Source: a virus | IMG/VR virus record: IMGVR_UViG_3300044961_000027 | Coordinates: 1-25,160 of that record | Length of the DNA stretch: 25,160 bases | Strand: one strand, 5' to 3' | Part shown: in pieces, positions 8,140 through 16,545 of the stretch | Layout of the letters: every line of letters starts with the position of its first letter | How positions within the stretch are numbered: position 1 is the first letter of the stretch | Notes under the pieces: model-generated | The model's database searches: none | What the model saw: the letters and a program-made list of their open reading frames with translations, nothing else | Told to the model about the DNA's origin: nothing | Translations under genes and position numbers: made by a program

Positions 8140-9992
8140 ATTTTATTCAGCAACTTGTAAAAGAGAAAGTTGAAATTAGTAAATCTTCCGTAACTGCAAC
8201 GGATGTGATTTATAATAAACTATTTTCAAAAGAGATACAAGAAAAATATCCTGAATACTGGGACGGCTACAAAGAAGCCGTATCTATGTTAGATGCTATT
8301 CGTGTCCATGCTGAATATGGAATAACGCCTGATGTTCTTTTAGAAAAAAGAAGTCCAAACGAAACTAACAGCGAGCTTCAATACAGAAAGAATAATTACA
8401 GACAAACAACGCTGCAAGTATTTAAAGACTTTGAAAGTACGGTACAAAGAGCATTTCACGATACGAATTGGACGCTAACTTATAATGAAGATAGCGAAGC
8501 GTTTAAAGACGATAGTTTTCAGAAATATGTAGAGCAGGAATTACCTATTTATGGAAGTTTAGAAAACTTTGTAAAATTTGTTTTGCCTACCATAAAACTA
8601 AAAGATGCTAATGGAGTTATCGCTATTAAGCCTGTAAACTTAGAATACAAATTAAATTCAAATAATGAGCCTGTATTAGACGGTGATGCTTTGGTAACTC
8701 CAACTGTTTTTTATTATGATACAAAAAGAGTTTTAGCTTACGAGAAAGACAAGTACGCATTAGTTGAAACTTATGAGAAATCAAAGGTTGAATACGGTGG
8801 TAAGTTACAAAACATTGGACGTGTATTTGAATTTTATGATAATGAAAATATATGGATAATAAAACAATCAGGTAAATATATAGATTATACATTCGAGTAT
8901 TATCTGTATTTTAACCACGATACAGGCGTTTTGCCAGTGCATGACTTAATGGGAGTACCTTATTATCGTTCAGGTAAAATACTTTGGAAATCTCCGTTTT
9001 TATTTGCTGTACCAAACCTAGACACTTGTCTATTAGATGAAAGTAATATAACGGCTGTAAAGGCTTCTAGTGTTTACCCTTATAAGGTAATGATAGGCAA
9101 TATATGTGAGTTTGAAGATAGGAGTGGTAATAGATGTATTGACGGCATAATAGTAAAAGAAGATGGCAAACAATATACTTGTCCTTCATGTAATGGTAGT
9201 GGCTTAAAGAATAGAATGTCGCCTTTAGGAGTAATGTTATTAAAGCCTAAAACGGCTTTATCGGATAGTGAATTGCAGTATAATGGCGACCCTTTAAAAT
9301 ACGTTTCTCCAAGCATTGAAACAATTGAATTTTTAAGGCGTGAAGTAAAAGAACATGAGCAAAGAGCAAGGCGAATACTACACTTGCAAACTGCTGATAG
9401 TGGCGTAAACTTTGATAAGTCAAACGAAACTGCAACAGGTAGTGACAATAACTTAAAATCTTTATACGCATTTTTAAAGCCTATTTCAGACCAAATATTT
9501 ACACTTTACGAATGGTCGTTAAACACTATTGGTGTTATGCGTTACGGTAAGTCTTATTCAGGTGTTAATTTGATTTATCCGCAATCATTCGACTTTAAAA
9601 CAAGTGAAGATTATTTGAATGAAATTAATGAAGCTGTAAAAGTTGGATTACCTCCGATTGTTGTTCACACATTAATTTATAACTTCTTAAAAGCCACGTT
9701 CTACGCAGAGGGCAAAGTATCTAAAGCGTTTGATTTAATAGTTGAGATAGATAGGTTATTGCCGTTTACGAATGAAGAAATAGCTTTAAAATTAAGTAGA
9801 AATACAATAGAAAAGTGGGAGGAGATATTACATTCATCTGCTTATACTTTTATTGCTGAATTAGAAAAAGAAGATGAGAATTTTTGGAGATTAGATTTTG
9901 AAGTGCAAAAACAAAGATTGATTGAAAAGGCAAAGTCAAGGGCAGATGAAATGCCAAAAATTCAAACAGGCATGATTGATTTAGATATATGA
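8127..9992 (+). CDS. Portal protein with zinc-ribbon-like insertion
   Basis: 621 residues, the usual size for a portal of this type. The C-terminal half carries portal-like features: KYVSPSIETIEFLRREVKEH (~391-410), a long helix leading into ARRILHLQTADSG, and a region of alternating helices to the C-terminus. The head genes follow directly (Mu F-like, scaffold, capsid), which supports the call. A candidate zinc site lies in the middle: Cys327, Cys337, Cys352 and Cys355 (C-x9-C-x14-C-x2-C), ending in CPSCNGSGLKNRMSPLG. The protein would form the dodecameric DNA-entry ring at one capsid vertex. The stop overlaps the next start (ATGA). No terminase gene precedes it, unlike the usual order. Confidence 0.8.
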   Translation: MFELDFIQQLVKEKVEISKSSVTATDVIYNKLFSKEIQEKYPEYWDGYKEAVSMLDAIRVHAEYGITPDVLLEKRSPNETNSELQYRKNNYRQTTLQVFKDFESTVQRAFHDTNWTLTYNEDSEAFKDDSFQKYVEQELPIYGSLENFVKFVLPTIKLKDANGVIAIKPVNLEYKLNSNNEPVLDGDALVTPTVFYYDTKRVLAYEKDKYALVETYEKSKVEYGGKLQNIGRVFEFYDNENIWIIKQSGKYIDYTFEYYLYFNHDTGVLPVHDLMGVPYYRSGKILWKSPFLFAVPNLDTCLLDESNITAVKASSVYPYKVMIGNICEFEDRSGNRCIDGIIVKEDGKQYTCPSCNGSGLKNRMSPLGVMLLKPKTALSDSELQYNGDPLKYVSPSIETIEFLRREVKEHEQRARRILHLQTADSGVNFDKSNETATGSDNNLKSLYAFLKPISDQIFTLYEWSLNTIGVMRYGKSYSGVNLIYPQSFDFKTSEDYLNEINEAVKVGLPPIVVHTLIYNFLKATFYAEGKVSKAFDLIVEIDRLLPFTNEEIALKLSRNTIEKWEEILHSSAYTFIAELEKEDENFWRLDFEVQKQRLIEKAKSRADEMPKIQTGMIDLDI

Positions 9993-10897
9993 ATTTAAGC
10001 GATTATATCGAAAAAAAACAAGAATTATTAGATAGTGAGCCAGACTATTTCTTGAAGGCTGCAAACAAAGCCCAAAAGCAAATATTTCAGGATATACTTG
10101 AAGAAGTTAGTCGTCTTGAAACAAACAAAGACGGCACTATAAAAGCTACAAAAGCAAATCTATTGAAAATAGATAGTATTGCGGAAAAAATAAACAAGGC
10201 ATTTAAAGGCAGCGAATACGTAGAAGCTGTAAAGGCTTTTGCAAAAAGTTTTAGTGATATAAAAAAATTAAACGACGCTTACTTTGATAAGAATTTCGGA
10301 AAATCAACACGTGCAGATTTTGCAAATGAAGTTTTGAATTTGCAGCGACAAAGAGCCGTAGAGGCGTTAGTTGAAACAAGTCCGCAACGATTTATAAGCG
10401 ATATAAAGCCAATACTTGATAATGCAGTAGGCACAGGAGCAAGCTGGCGTGAAACTGTAAAAGAAATTAGAAAACTCGCAGAAGGAAACGAAGAAGTAGA
10501 TGGAAGGATTTTAAAATATGCAAAACAAATAACAACAGATGCATTTAATACGGCGGATGCACTTTATACGTTAGAAATATCAAATGGTTTAGGGCTTGAG
10601 TTTTATAGGTACGTTGGAGGAAAAGTAAAAGACACAAGGGATTTTTGCAGAGTAAGAAACGGCAATTACTATCATAAAGAAGAAGTAAAAGAATGGGGTA
10701 ATTTAAAAGAGTGGAATGGCAAAAATCCTAACACAAATCCAAGCACTATTTTTGTTTTAAGAGGTGGATATAATTGCAGACATACACTTGTGCCTGTATC
10801 AGCGGCGGTAGTTCCAAAAGACGTTTTACAACGTGCAATTAACAAAGGGTATTTTAGACCCTCCGAGAAAGAAAAAGAATTATTAAATTTGGCGTGA
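9989..10897 (+). CDS. Phage Mu F-like minor head / head morphogenesis protein
   Basis: 302 residues. The N-terminal half is helical and Lys/Glu-rich. The C-terminal domain carries the Phage_Mu_F (PF04233-type) signature: DTRDFCRVRNGNYYHKEEV (~215-233) followed ~25 residues later by RGGYNCRHTLVPVS (~258-271). The Cys220, Cys263 and His265 ligands fit the conserved C...CRH pattern of the family. Such proteins are minor capsid components made next to the portal and needed for head assembly or for protecting ejected DNA. The gene overlaps the portal stop by four bases, so the two are translationally coupled, and the position is exactly that expected for the family. Confidence 0.88.
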   Translation: MNLSDYIEKKQELLDSEPDYFLKAANKAQKQIFQDILEEVSRLETNKDGTIKATKANLLKIDSIAEKINKAFKGSEYVEAVKAFAKSFSDIKKLNDAYFDKNFGKSTRADFANEVLNLQRQRAVEALVETSPQRFISDIKPILDNAVGTGASWRETVKEIRKLAEGNEEVDGRILKYAKQITTDAFNTADALYTLEISNGLGLEFYRYVGGKVKDTRDFCRVRNGNYYHKEEVKEWGNLKEWNGKNPNTNPSTIFVLRGGYNCRHTLVPVSAAVVPKDVLQRAINKGYFRPSEKEKELLNLA

Positions 10898-10913
10898 ACA
10901 AAATAAATATATT

Positions 10914-11186
10914 ATGAAAGAAAACTATACAGAAAAAATTAGGACGATAAATTTAAAGAATGGTCGTGTTCAGTTTCTTGCTCCGCAATTAGCTGAAAAT
11001 ACCCCATTCTTAGAAAAACACGGTTTTAAAATTGATGACCCTGATTATTTTGCATGGCTAAATAAGTCAACTAAAGAAGAAGTAAAAGAAGAAGTTATTA
11101 TCGAATTTAAAGCTCAAATAAATGAAGAAACCAAAGATTTACAAATCGAAAAAGTAAAACCAAAACGTAAAACTAAAAAACAATAA
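10914..11186 (+). CDS. Small basic-tailed hypothetical head-module protein (90 aa)
   Basis: 90 residues between the Mu F-like and scaffold genes, 16 bases after the former and 3 before the latter. The N-terminal half (LKNGRVQFLAPQLAENTPFL, then HGFKIDDPDYFAWL) looks globular. The C-terminal ~35 residues are highly charged, ending KVKPKRKTKKQ, and probably disordered. No family was recognised. Its place in the head operon suggests a small capsid-assembly or accessory head protein. Confidence 0.6.
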   Translation: MKENYTEKIRTINLKNGRVQFLAPQLAENTPFLEKHGFKIDDPDYFAWLNKSTKEEVKEEVIIEFKAQINEETKDLQIEKVKPKRKTKKQ

Positions 11187-11189
11187 ACT

Positions 11190-12023
11190 ATGGAAGTAAA
11201 AGACCTATTAAACACTTTAGGAATTACAGAAGATATAAGAGATGTTTCAGAGTTCAAAAAAATTATTGAAGACAAATTTGTACCAGTTAGTGAAATTGCA
11301 GAAAGAAAAGAACTAATTGAACCAATAGTAAACAAAGCAATTGGCAAAAGAATTGGAAGCATAGAAACTTTGCTGAAGAAAACAGCAAAAGAACATGGAA
11401 TTGATATTGAAGGTGGCGAATTAAAAGACAAGCCAATTGAAGAAGTTACCAAACATTTGTTTGGAAAACTAACAGATGCACATACAAGTGTTGTAAAAGA
11501 CTTAAAGACACAATTAGACGGAAAGTCTGATGAAGTGTTGAAGAAGCTTCAAAAAGAGATTGAAGAGTACAAAACAAAATATAGCGAAGTTGAGAACCTA
11601 CTAAACGATACTAAAAACCAATTCACAAAACTTCAATCAGACAAAGAAAACGAAATAAAATCTTTTAAAATTGAAGTGAAAAAGAAGTCAATTTTTGACA
11701 CAATTGGATTTAAAAAAGATATGTCAGCGGTTGAGAAAACAGGTTTTGAAACGCTTTTAAATTCAAAGTATGCACTTGACTTAGACGGAGATGAAATAGT
11801 AGTAAAAGACAAGTCAGGCAAAAGAATTAAGAACGACAAAGTTGTTGGAGCGTTTAAAACATTTGAAGAAGTGTTAAAAGAAGAAGCAGAAGCAAACGGA
11901 TTAATAAGCAAAAATCCACATGGAGGTAAACCTGCATTTGTTGCTGCTACAACTACTACAACTACAACAACAGAACCTGCAAAAAATCAGATGACTTTCC
12001 ATCCTAAATTTGCAAGAAGATAA
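11190..12023 (+). CDS. Capsid scaffolding protein
   Basis: 277 residues, immediately upstream of the capsid gene. The central ~90-175 segment is a long coiled coil (KSDEVLKKLQKEIEEYKTKY and following) dense in K, E, Q and D, as in phage scaffolds. A small folded segment (~190-240) follows, then a linker with eight consecutive Thr (~254-261) and a short basic C-terminus, FHPKFARR. Basic C-terminal tips are used by scaffolds to bind the coat protein. I see no Ser-His or other protease motif, so it is probably a pure scaffold and not a protease-scaffold fusion; a maturation protease was not found in the window. Confidence 0.8.
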   Translation: MEVKDLLNTLGITEDIRDVSEFKKIIEDKFVPVSEIAERKELIEPIVNKAIGKRIGSIETLLKKTAKEHGIDIEGGELKDKPIEEVTKHLFGKLTDAHTSVVKDLKTQLDGKSDEVLKKLQKEIEEYKTKYSEVENLLNDTKNQFTKLQSDKENEIKSFKIEVKKKSIFDTIGFKKDMSAVEKTGFETLLNSKYALDLDGDEIVVKDKSGKRIKNDKVVGAFKTFEEVLKEEAEANGLISKNPHGGKPAFVAATTTTTTTTEPAKNQMTFHPKFARR

Positions 12024-12142
12024 TAGACTACAATAACGTGGCTTTGCGTGTCTAGCCAAACAAAAGACATGGTAGTGCCTATTTTCGGGGCATTGATAAC
12101 GAATAATAAATTAATCAATGTTTTACTTAAATAATCATTATC
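12024..12142 (+). promoter_or_regulatory. Leader region before the capsid gene with two small hairpins
   Basis: 119 non-coding bases separate the scaffold and capsid genes, the largest gap in the head module. Two weak hairpins are visible: TGGCT (12039-12043) / AGCCA (12054-12058), and one centred on TGCC (12076-12079) / GGCA (12089-12092) extendable to about 7 bp with G-U pairs. I found no convincing TTG-N17-20-TAnnTTTG promoter here. It may be a processed or stabilising leader that raises capsid expression. Confidence 0.35.
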
Positions 12143-13192
12143 ATGTCTTATATTTCAAATATAGTACAATCATGTCCTAATCTTCAAGATAGATTAGTAG
12201 CACATTTTTCGGCTTGTCCGATTTTAGAAAATTATCCTTTCTATCAATTTATGTTATCTGAAACCAATACAAGTGGTATTCAGCAAGCTGTTCATCCTGC
12301 ATCAGGTAAGCGTAGAACAGTTGAATTACGTTATCAGCAAAGATACTTAGAAAGCAATGTAACAGAGGGCTTCTCTGATTTTTGTTCTTCTGAAAACGAG
12401 CCTGGAGATAGCATCGAAACTTACACAATTGACGATAGCGACCGTGTAGGTATTTCAAGCGTTTTAAACGTTGAGCATTTTGCAGAGGCTTGTGACAGCA
12501 CGGCTTCTTATTTAGCAGCAGAAGTAGCTAGATTAATTGATGTAGTTGAGCGTAAGGTTGCAACAAAATATGCAAATGAAGCTGCATTATTGACTGGCAA
12601 ATGGTCTTCAGATGTAACTGTAAACGCACAAGACGAATTAGAATTAGATGTTGAATTGACTAGCGGTGAATTAAACCACAAAGCTGCTCAAATTCTTGCT
12701 CGTTCTTTGCAGAAAACAGGATATTGCGATACTCCAATTGTTTTCGCTGGTGATGACTATGTAAATTATGCAGAAGCATTACAAGCTGGTTGTTGTGCAA
12801 ATCAAGGTGTAGATTTGTCTGCTATTTTAGCTAAATATGGTAAGGCTACACTATACGATAAGCGTATTGCAGCAGCTTTAAACGGAGATGAGTACGGAAT
12901 TGTATTGCAACCTAAAGCATTACAGCCGTTATTCTACACAAAGGGTAATTGGAAAAATGAAGCACTATTAGGAGTGTTTGCTGGAACTCCGTCTAGCTAT
13001 ACTTCAACAACAATAGTTTCTCCAAACGGGTTGCCATTAGATGTATTTATTTCTGACAACTGTGCTAATGGAGGTCAAATTACTATATCTGTGAGCGTTT
13101 CGACTAAATTAGTTGGTATGCCATCAGATATGTTTGCAATTGGTGATGACTTAGATGGCGTTACATTTGTAAACAAAATTAAAGTAGTTTAG
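12143..13192 (+). CDS. Major capsid protein
   Basis: 349 residues, placed after the scaffold and followed by an intrinsic terminator, as expected for the most abundant head protein. RRTVELRYQQRYLESNVTEG (~57-76) fits an extended arm region. The middle, with LIDVVERKVATKYANEAALL (~131-150), resembles the long spine helix of an HK97-type fold. The C-terminal part (LVGMPSDMFAIGDDLDG) matches how Bacteroidota phage capsid proteins end. It contains about eight cysteines, including the pair in AGCCANQG. No signal peptide or membrane segment. Assignment rests on position, size and general pattern, and is mutually supported by the upstream scaffold and downstream terminator. Confidence 0.82.
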   Translation: MSYISNIVQSCPNLQDRLVAHFSACPILENYPFYQFMLSETNTSGIQQAVHPASGKRRTVELRYQQRYLESNVTEGFSDFCSSENEPGDSIETYTIDDSDRVGISSVLNVEHFAEACDSTASYLAAEVARLIDVVERKVATKYANEAALLTGKWSSDVTVNAQDELELDVELTSGELNHKAAQILARSLQKTGYCDTPIVFAGDDYVNYAEALQAGCCANQGVDLSAILAKYGKATLYDKRIAAALNGDEYGIVLQPKALQPLFYTKGNWKNEALLGVFAGTPSSYTSTTIVSPNGLPLDVFISDNCANGGQITISVSVSTKLVGMPSDMFAIGDDLDGVTFVNKIKVV

Positions 13193-13222
13193 TTGGCTAC
13201 TTTGTTTTCATAGTTTGGTTTG

Positions 13223-13255
13223 GGGGCGGTAGCTAATAACTGCCGTCCCTTTTTT
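13223..13255 (+). terminator. Rho-independent terminator after the capsid gene
   Basis: A 10-bp stem, GGGGCGGTAG (13223-13232) / CTGCCGTCCC (13240-13249), includes two G-U pairs, has a 7-nt loop and is followed by T6 (13250-13255). The next gene starts only 11 bases after the T-tract. Confidence 0.88.
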
Positions 13256-13266
13256 AAATATAATTT

Positions 13267-14262
13267 ATGGACTGCTTCAAAAATACAATAGGATTAAAAG
13301 AACAATGCACTTCTACAAGTGGACTTTACATTAATTCGCTTGGAATAAACGAAACAATGTTGAATGACATTATAACAAGTGAACATTCGAGTGCTTTGGA
13401 GTTTTTGGAAGAGCAGTCTAATTTTGCGGTAGAACAGATTAAGAGTTCGGTAATTTCAAAGCTATTGCCATACTTTAAAAGCAAAACTGTATTGCAAGAA
13501 GGTCATGTGGGTGAAATAAAAGATAATAAAATATTAGTAAGTGGAGTTAATGGAAAATACAGAGGTGTTTATTTAAACTTACTTAAAACAAATAGTTGGT
13601 TAAAAATGAATATTTCAAAAGGATATTTATTCACAAACTATACAGGTTCGATTGATTTAAAAATAATCGACATAACACAAGGGAAAATATTAGATACTAT
13701 TCAAGTTGATGCAGTAGCAGGTGAGAATGTCGAATTTAGTATCAACAAAGTATATAAAAATTTTAAACGAGGGCAAAAGTTATTTATTGGTTACGACACA
13801 ACAGGCAAAGACAGCTACAAGGTAGTAACAGACGCTGGATGTAATGGATGCAAGCTACCATCTACAAGTGGAAATAACTATGTTACTTTAATTCCAAAAC
13901 AATTAAATGTTGCAAGTTCTTTCACTTTTACAACGCTTGAAAATTCAAGTGATTTAGCAGGGCTTCAATTAGATTATTCAGTACAATGCGACCATGAAAG
14001 TTGGATGTGTACATTAAATAATTTACTTGCTACACCAATACTGTACAAGACGGCTTATTTAATTATGGATTACGCCCTAACAAATAGAACAAGGGTAAAC
14101 TACACAAAGATTGATATAGATTGGATAAAAGAAAGAAAAGCGGAATTTGATTTTGAATACAATCGACATATTCAATCGGTGCTTCAAAATGTAAATGCGC
14201 CTAATGATGCTTTATGTTTTATTTGTAATGACATCGTAAGGCACAACACTATGTTACCATGA
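13267..14262 (+). CDS. Head-tail region structural protein, unknown
   Basis: 331 residues, first gene after the capsid terminator. The order (capsid, this gene, a gp10-like protein, a tail-terminator candidate) places it where head-tail adaptor or head-completion proteins are found. The N-terminal third is helical (SALEFLEEQSNFAVEQIKSS). The middle is beta-rich with GSIDLKIIDITQGKILDT (~122-139). There are four Cys pairs or near-pairs: residues 3/14, GCNGC, QCDHESWMC and CFIC, suggesting a metal site or disulfides. The C-terminal ~70 residues are helical. I do not recognise a named family. It overlaps the next gene by four bases. Confidence 0.5.
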   Translation: MDCFKNTIGLKEQCTSTSGLYINSLGINETMLNDIITSEHSSALEFLEEQSNFAVEQIKSSVISKLLPYFKSKTVLQEGHVGEIKDNKILVSGVNGKYRGVYLNLLKTNSWLKMNISKGYLFTNYTGSIDLKIIDITQGKILDTIQVDAVAGENVEFSINKVYKNFKRGQKLFIGYDTTGKDSYKVVTDAGCNGCKLPSTSGNNYVTLIPKQLNVASSFTFTTLENSSDLAGLQLDYSVQCDHESWMCTLNNLLATPILYKTAYLIMDYALTNRTRVNYTKIDIDWIKERKAEFDFEYNRHIQSVLQNVNAPNDALCFICNDIVRHNTMLP

Positions 14263-14837
14263 CAGCGGATGAATTTGCTTTGAATTTACAGCGTAAAATG
14301 AACGCTTTGGACGAAGATAATAAGCCATTTGAAATAGGTGTTTTATCGGTAATTCAGGAGTTAATTCCGAGAATATTTGAAAGTGGTATAGCAACATATG
14401 AAAGTAGAATAGGAAGTTATAATTCGACAAATCCATTGTATGTAAATACTAATTTAAACGCACCGATTAAAGCTCCACCAAAAGGTAAAAACGGTGAAGC
14501 TAAATTTAAAAACGGCAAAACAAAAAAAACGACTTATTTTGAAAGTTATAAAGATTTTAGAAGTAAACAAGGGCGTGAAAGTAGTTTTGTGAATTTAGAT
14601 TTAACAGGCGAATTGCAAAGAGATATTGCAAAGGGTACAGGAGGAATAGATATTGATAGTTTTAGATTTGATAATAACGAATATCGAATAACAGTTGATA
14701 AAGATATAAACGTGAAAAAAGTTGAAGGTATGGAAGCTAAATACGGCAAACAAATATTTCAACCAACAGAAAGAGAATTGGAAGCAATGGTTAAAACAAT
14801 AGATTTTGAACTTAACAGATTTTTAAATGCTGAATAA
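14259..14837 (+). CDS. HK97 gp10-like / virion morphogenesis head-tail joining protein
   Basis: 192 residues. The C-terminal half has the pattern seen in HK97 gp10-like and phage virion morphogenesis proteins: VNLDLTGELQRDI (~109-121), a beta stretch (NNEYRITVDKDI), then EAKYGKQIFQPTERELEAM (~157-175), where a KYG...F.PT segment ends the fold. A basic Lys/Gly-rich linker lies at ~73-89. These proteins complete the neck between capsid and tail tube. The gene is coupled by overlaps at both ends (4 and 11 bases), and its position after the adaptor candidate is as expected for the family. Confidence 0.65.
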   Translation: MTADEFALNLQRKMNALDEDNKPFEIGVLSVIQELIPRIFESGIATYESRIGSYNSTNPLYVNTNLNAPIKAPPKGKNGEAKFKNGKTKKTTYFESYKDFRSKQGRESSFVNLDLTGELQRDIAKGTGGIDIDSFRFDNNEYRITVDKDINVKKVEGMEAKYGKQIFQPTERELEAMVKTIDFELNRFLNAE

Positions 14838-15672
14838 TTTAATAGAGTTTTTGCAATTAAAAGTTGCTGGAGTTTCATACATGGATAAAGTGTACGGACT
14901 TGCAGAACACGTTAGTAAAAACGAAAAAAAAGCTCCATTTATCTATTGTTCAAAAGGCGAATACAAAGAGATATTAATAGATAAAAACAAAGCTACAACA
15001 TACTTTAGAAAGGCTGGAAATGTAGGTTTAACAACAGAAATAATAGATAGCGGTGTAGCTTGTAGAAGTTATTATAACATATCAGTACCATTAGTTTTGA
15101 ATGTTTTTATTGAAAAAAAACACTTACCAATAGATGATGAATTTACAGATGATAGAGTTGCAAGCGATTTAATAAAGGCTATAACAACCAAAACAGGCGA
15201 TTTAAGGAAACTTCTAAAGGCAAAGAAAGTAAACGTATCAGTAAGTAGTTATTCTAATAATAACGAAGATATTTTAAGGCGTGAATATGTAAACTATGAC
15301 CTAAACGAAATTAATTTTAAGTGGGTTGTTTTAAGTTTAAATATTTCAGTTTCTGTAATAATAGACACCTTATGTTTTAATGAAATTTGCGATATTGACA
15401 CCGATATATTGCACGTGTTTAATTTTTGCAACGAAAGTACATTTGCAAGGTTGACAGATGAGCAAAAGGCTTGTTTATGTGATAAATTAGATTGTGGTGG
15501 TGGCGGTGAAGTTGAAATTAGAAATAGTGAAAATACTTTAATTGCAACAGTAGAAGCACCAGCTACATATATTTTGCCAGATGAAAATTACGAAGTGTAT
15601 GTAGATAGTGTTTTGGTAGATAGTGGAAGTTTTCCTGTTTACGGTAATCAGATAATTACAATAAATTTATGA
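14827..15672 (+). CDS. Tail terminator candidate with appended C-terminal domain
   Basis: 281 residues. Residues 1-185 form an alpha/beta unit consistent in size and position with a tail-terminator or tail-completion protein that caps the tail tube at the neck. Then a Cys-rich joint, FARLTDEQKACLCDKLDCGG (with a G4 stretch, ~217-237), leads to a ~50-residue beta-rich end (VEIRNSENTLIATVEAPATY, then VYVDSVLVDSG) that looks like a small Ig- or CBM-like surface module. The addition resembles a modular display domain grafted on a structural core. The start overlaps the previous gene by 11 bases; the stop is in an ATGA overlap with the fibre gene. Confidence 0.5.
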   Translation: MLNNLIEFLQLKVAGVSYMDKVYGLAEHVSKNEKKAPFIYCSKGEYKEILIDKNKATTYFRKAGNVGLTTEIIDSGVACRSYYNISVPLVLNVFIEKKHLPIDDEFTDDRVASDLIKAITTKTGDLRKLLKAKKVNVSVSSYSNNNEDILRREYVNYDLNEINFKWVVLSLNISVSVIIDTLCFNEICDIDTDILHVFNFCNESTFARLTDEQKACLCDKLDCGGGGEVEIRNSENTLIATVEAPATYILPDENYEVYVDSVLVDSGSFPVYGNQIITINL

Positions 15673-16535
15673 TACAAATTAATATAAACGACATATCAAA
15701 TAAGGTTAGAGCCACTTTACTAACAGGACTTAACACCGCTTTAACAGGGGTTATAACTGCGACTGATACGGTTTTAGAAGCCTTTGGTAAATTGCAAAAT
15801 CAGATAAACGGTAAGGAAAATACTATCACAATACTACCAATATCTAAAGGCGGAACGAATAGCGGTACTGCTTTAAACAACAGTCGAATAATGCAGTCAA
15901 GCGGTGGCGCAATAGTTGAAGCTGCTGCAATAACTGCTAATAGAGCCTTAGTAAGTGATGCGAATGGAATACCTGTTGCGAGTTCGGTAACAGATACAAC
16001 GCTTATATTTTTAGATGCCACAAGTTCGGTTCAAACGCAATTAAATCAGGCATTAAAATTTAGAACACTTGGTATAATCACAACACCAAGTTCGCATACA
16101 GGGATCGGAGGAAATACTATATTAGGTTCTATTTTTATCCCAGCAGGGAGAGTAGTAGCAGGAGATATGATAGATATATATTCTCGTAGCTTTAGAACGA
16201 ACGCAAATGGTACAATAACAGCAAGGGTTTATTTGTCTGCATCTCCCACGTCAATAGTAGGTGCTACATTATTAGGCGTTATGACAATGACAACTGCTCA
16301 ATTCACAGCGCCAATAACGAGAAAATTATTTGTTGTTGATAATACTACCGTTGCTGTATTTACAACAGGAGGGACAGTGATTGCTAATGATGAAAACGTT
16401 AATGCGACAGCTTCTCAAAACGAAACAGTACCAACTCTTGCGAGTGATACATATTTGGTGTTTACAGGTCAGTTGGCAAATTCAGCAGATGTAGTAACTT
16501 TACAAAGTGCAATTTCAAATAGATTTAGACAATAA
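15669..16535 (+). CDS. Tail fibre-like structural protein
   Basis: 288 residues in three parts. Residues 1-50 include LTGVITATDTVLEAFGKLQN, a repeat type common in trimeric phage fibre shafts. Residues 55-110 contain LPISKGGTNSGTALNNSRIM and RALVSDANGIPVASSV, the sequential SKGGTN / alternating S-D-x-G style of fibre collagen-like or beta-helical segments. Residues 130-288 are a globular, beta-rich, Thr/Ala-rich tip. No enzyme motif was seen. It is separate from the fibre genes at 3119-5939, so the phage probably carries two kinds of fibre or a fibre plus a capsid spike. ATGA overlap with the upstream gene indicates co-translation. Confidence 0.6.
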   Translation: MIQININDISNKVRATLLTGLNTALTGVITATDTVLEAFGKLQNQINGKENTITILPISKGGTNSGTALNNSRIMQSSGGAIVEAAAITANRALVSDANGIPVASSVTDTTLIFLDATSSVQTQLNQALKFRTLGIITTPSSHTGIGGNTILGSIFIPAGRVVAGDMIDIYSRSFRTNANGTITARVYLSASPTSIVGATLLGVMTMTTAQFTAPITRKLFVVDNTTVAVFTTGGTVIANDENVNATASQNETVPTLASDTYLVFTGQLANSADVVTLQSAISNRFRQ

Positions 16536-16545
16536 ATTAAAAAAT

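Noticed and set aside
11114-11452. Long antisense open frames, for example under the scaffold (11114-11452), portal (9080-9448) and glycosyltransferase genes
   Set aside because: They lie wholly inside well-supported + strand genes, show shadow composition (Leu/Phe/Ser runs) and have no promoter or conserved motif.
12024-12142. Promoter for the capsid gene
   Set aside because: TATTTTCG near 12080 is one mismatch from the -7 element but has no TTG at 17-20 nt upstream; evidence is too weak to call.
16507-16545. Upstream ATG 16507 as the start of the 118-aa gene
   Set aside because: It would lie inside the fibre gene; the 16546 ATG follows the fibre stop and an A-rich leader, which fits the other starts better.
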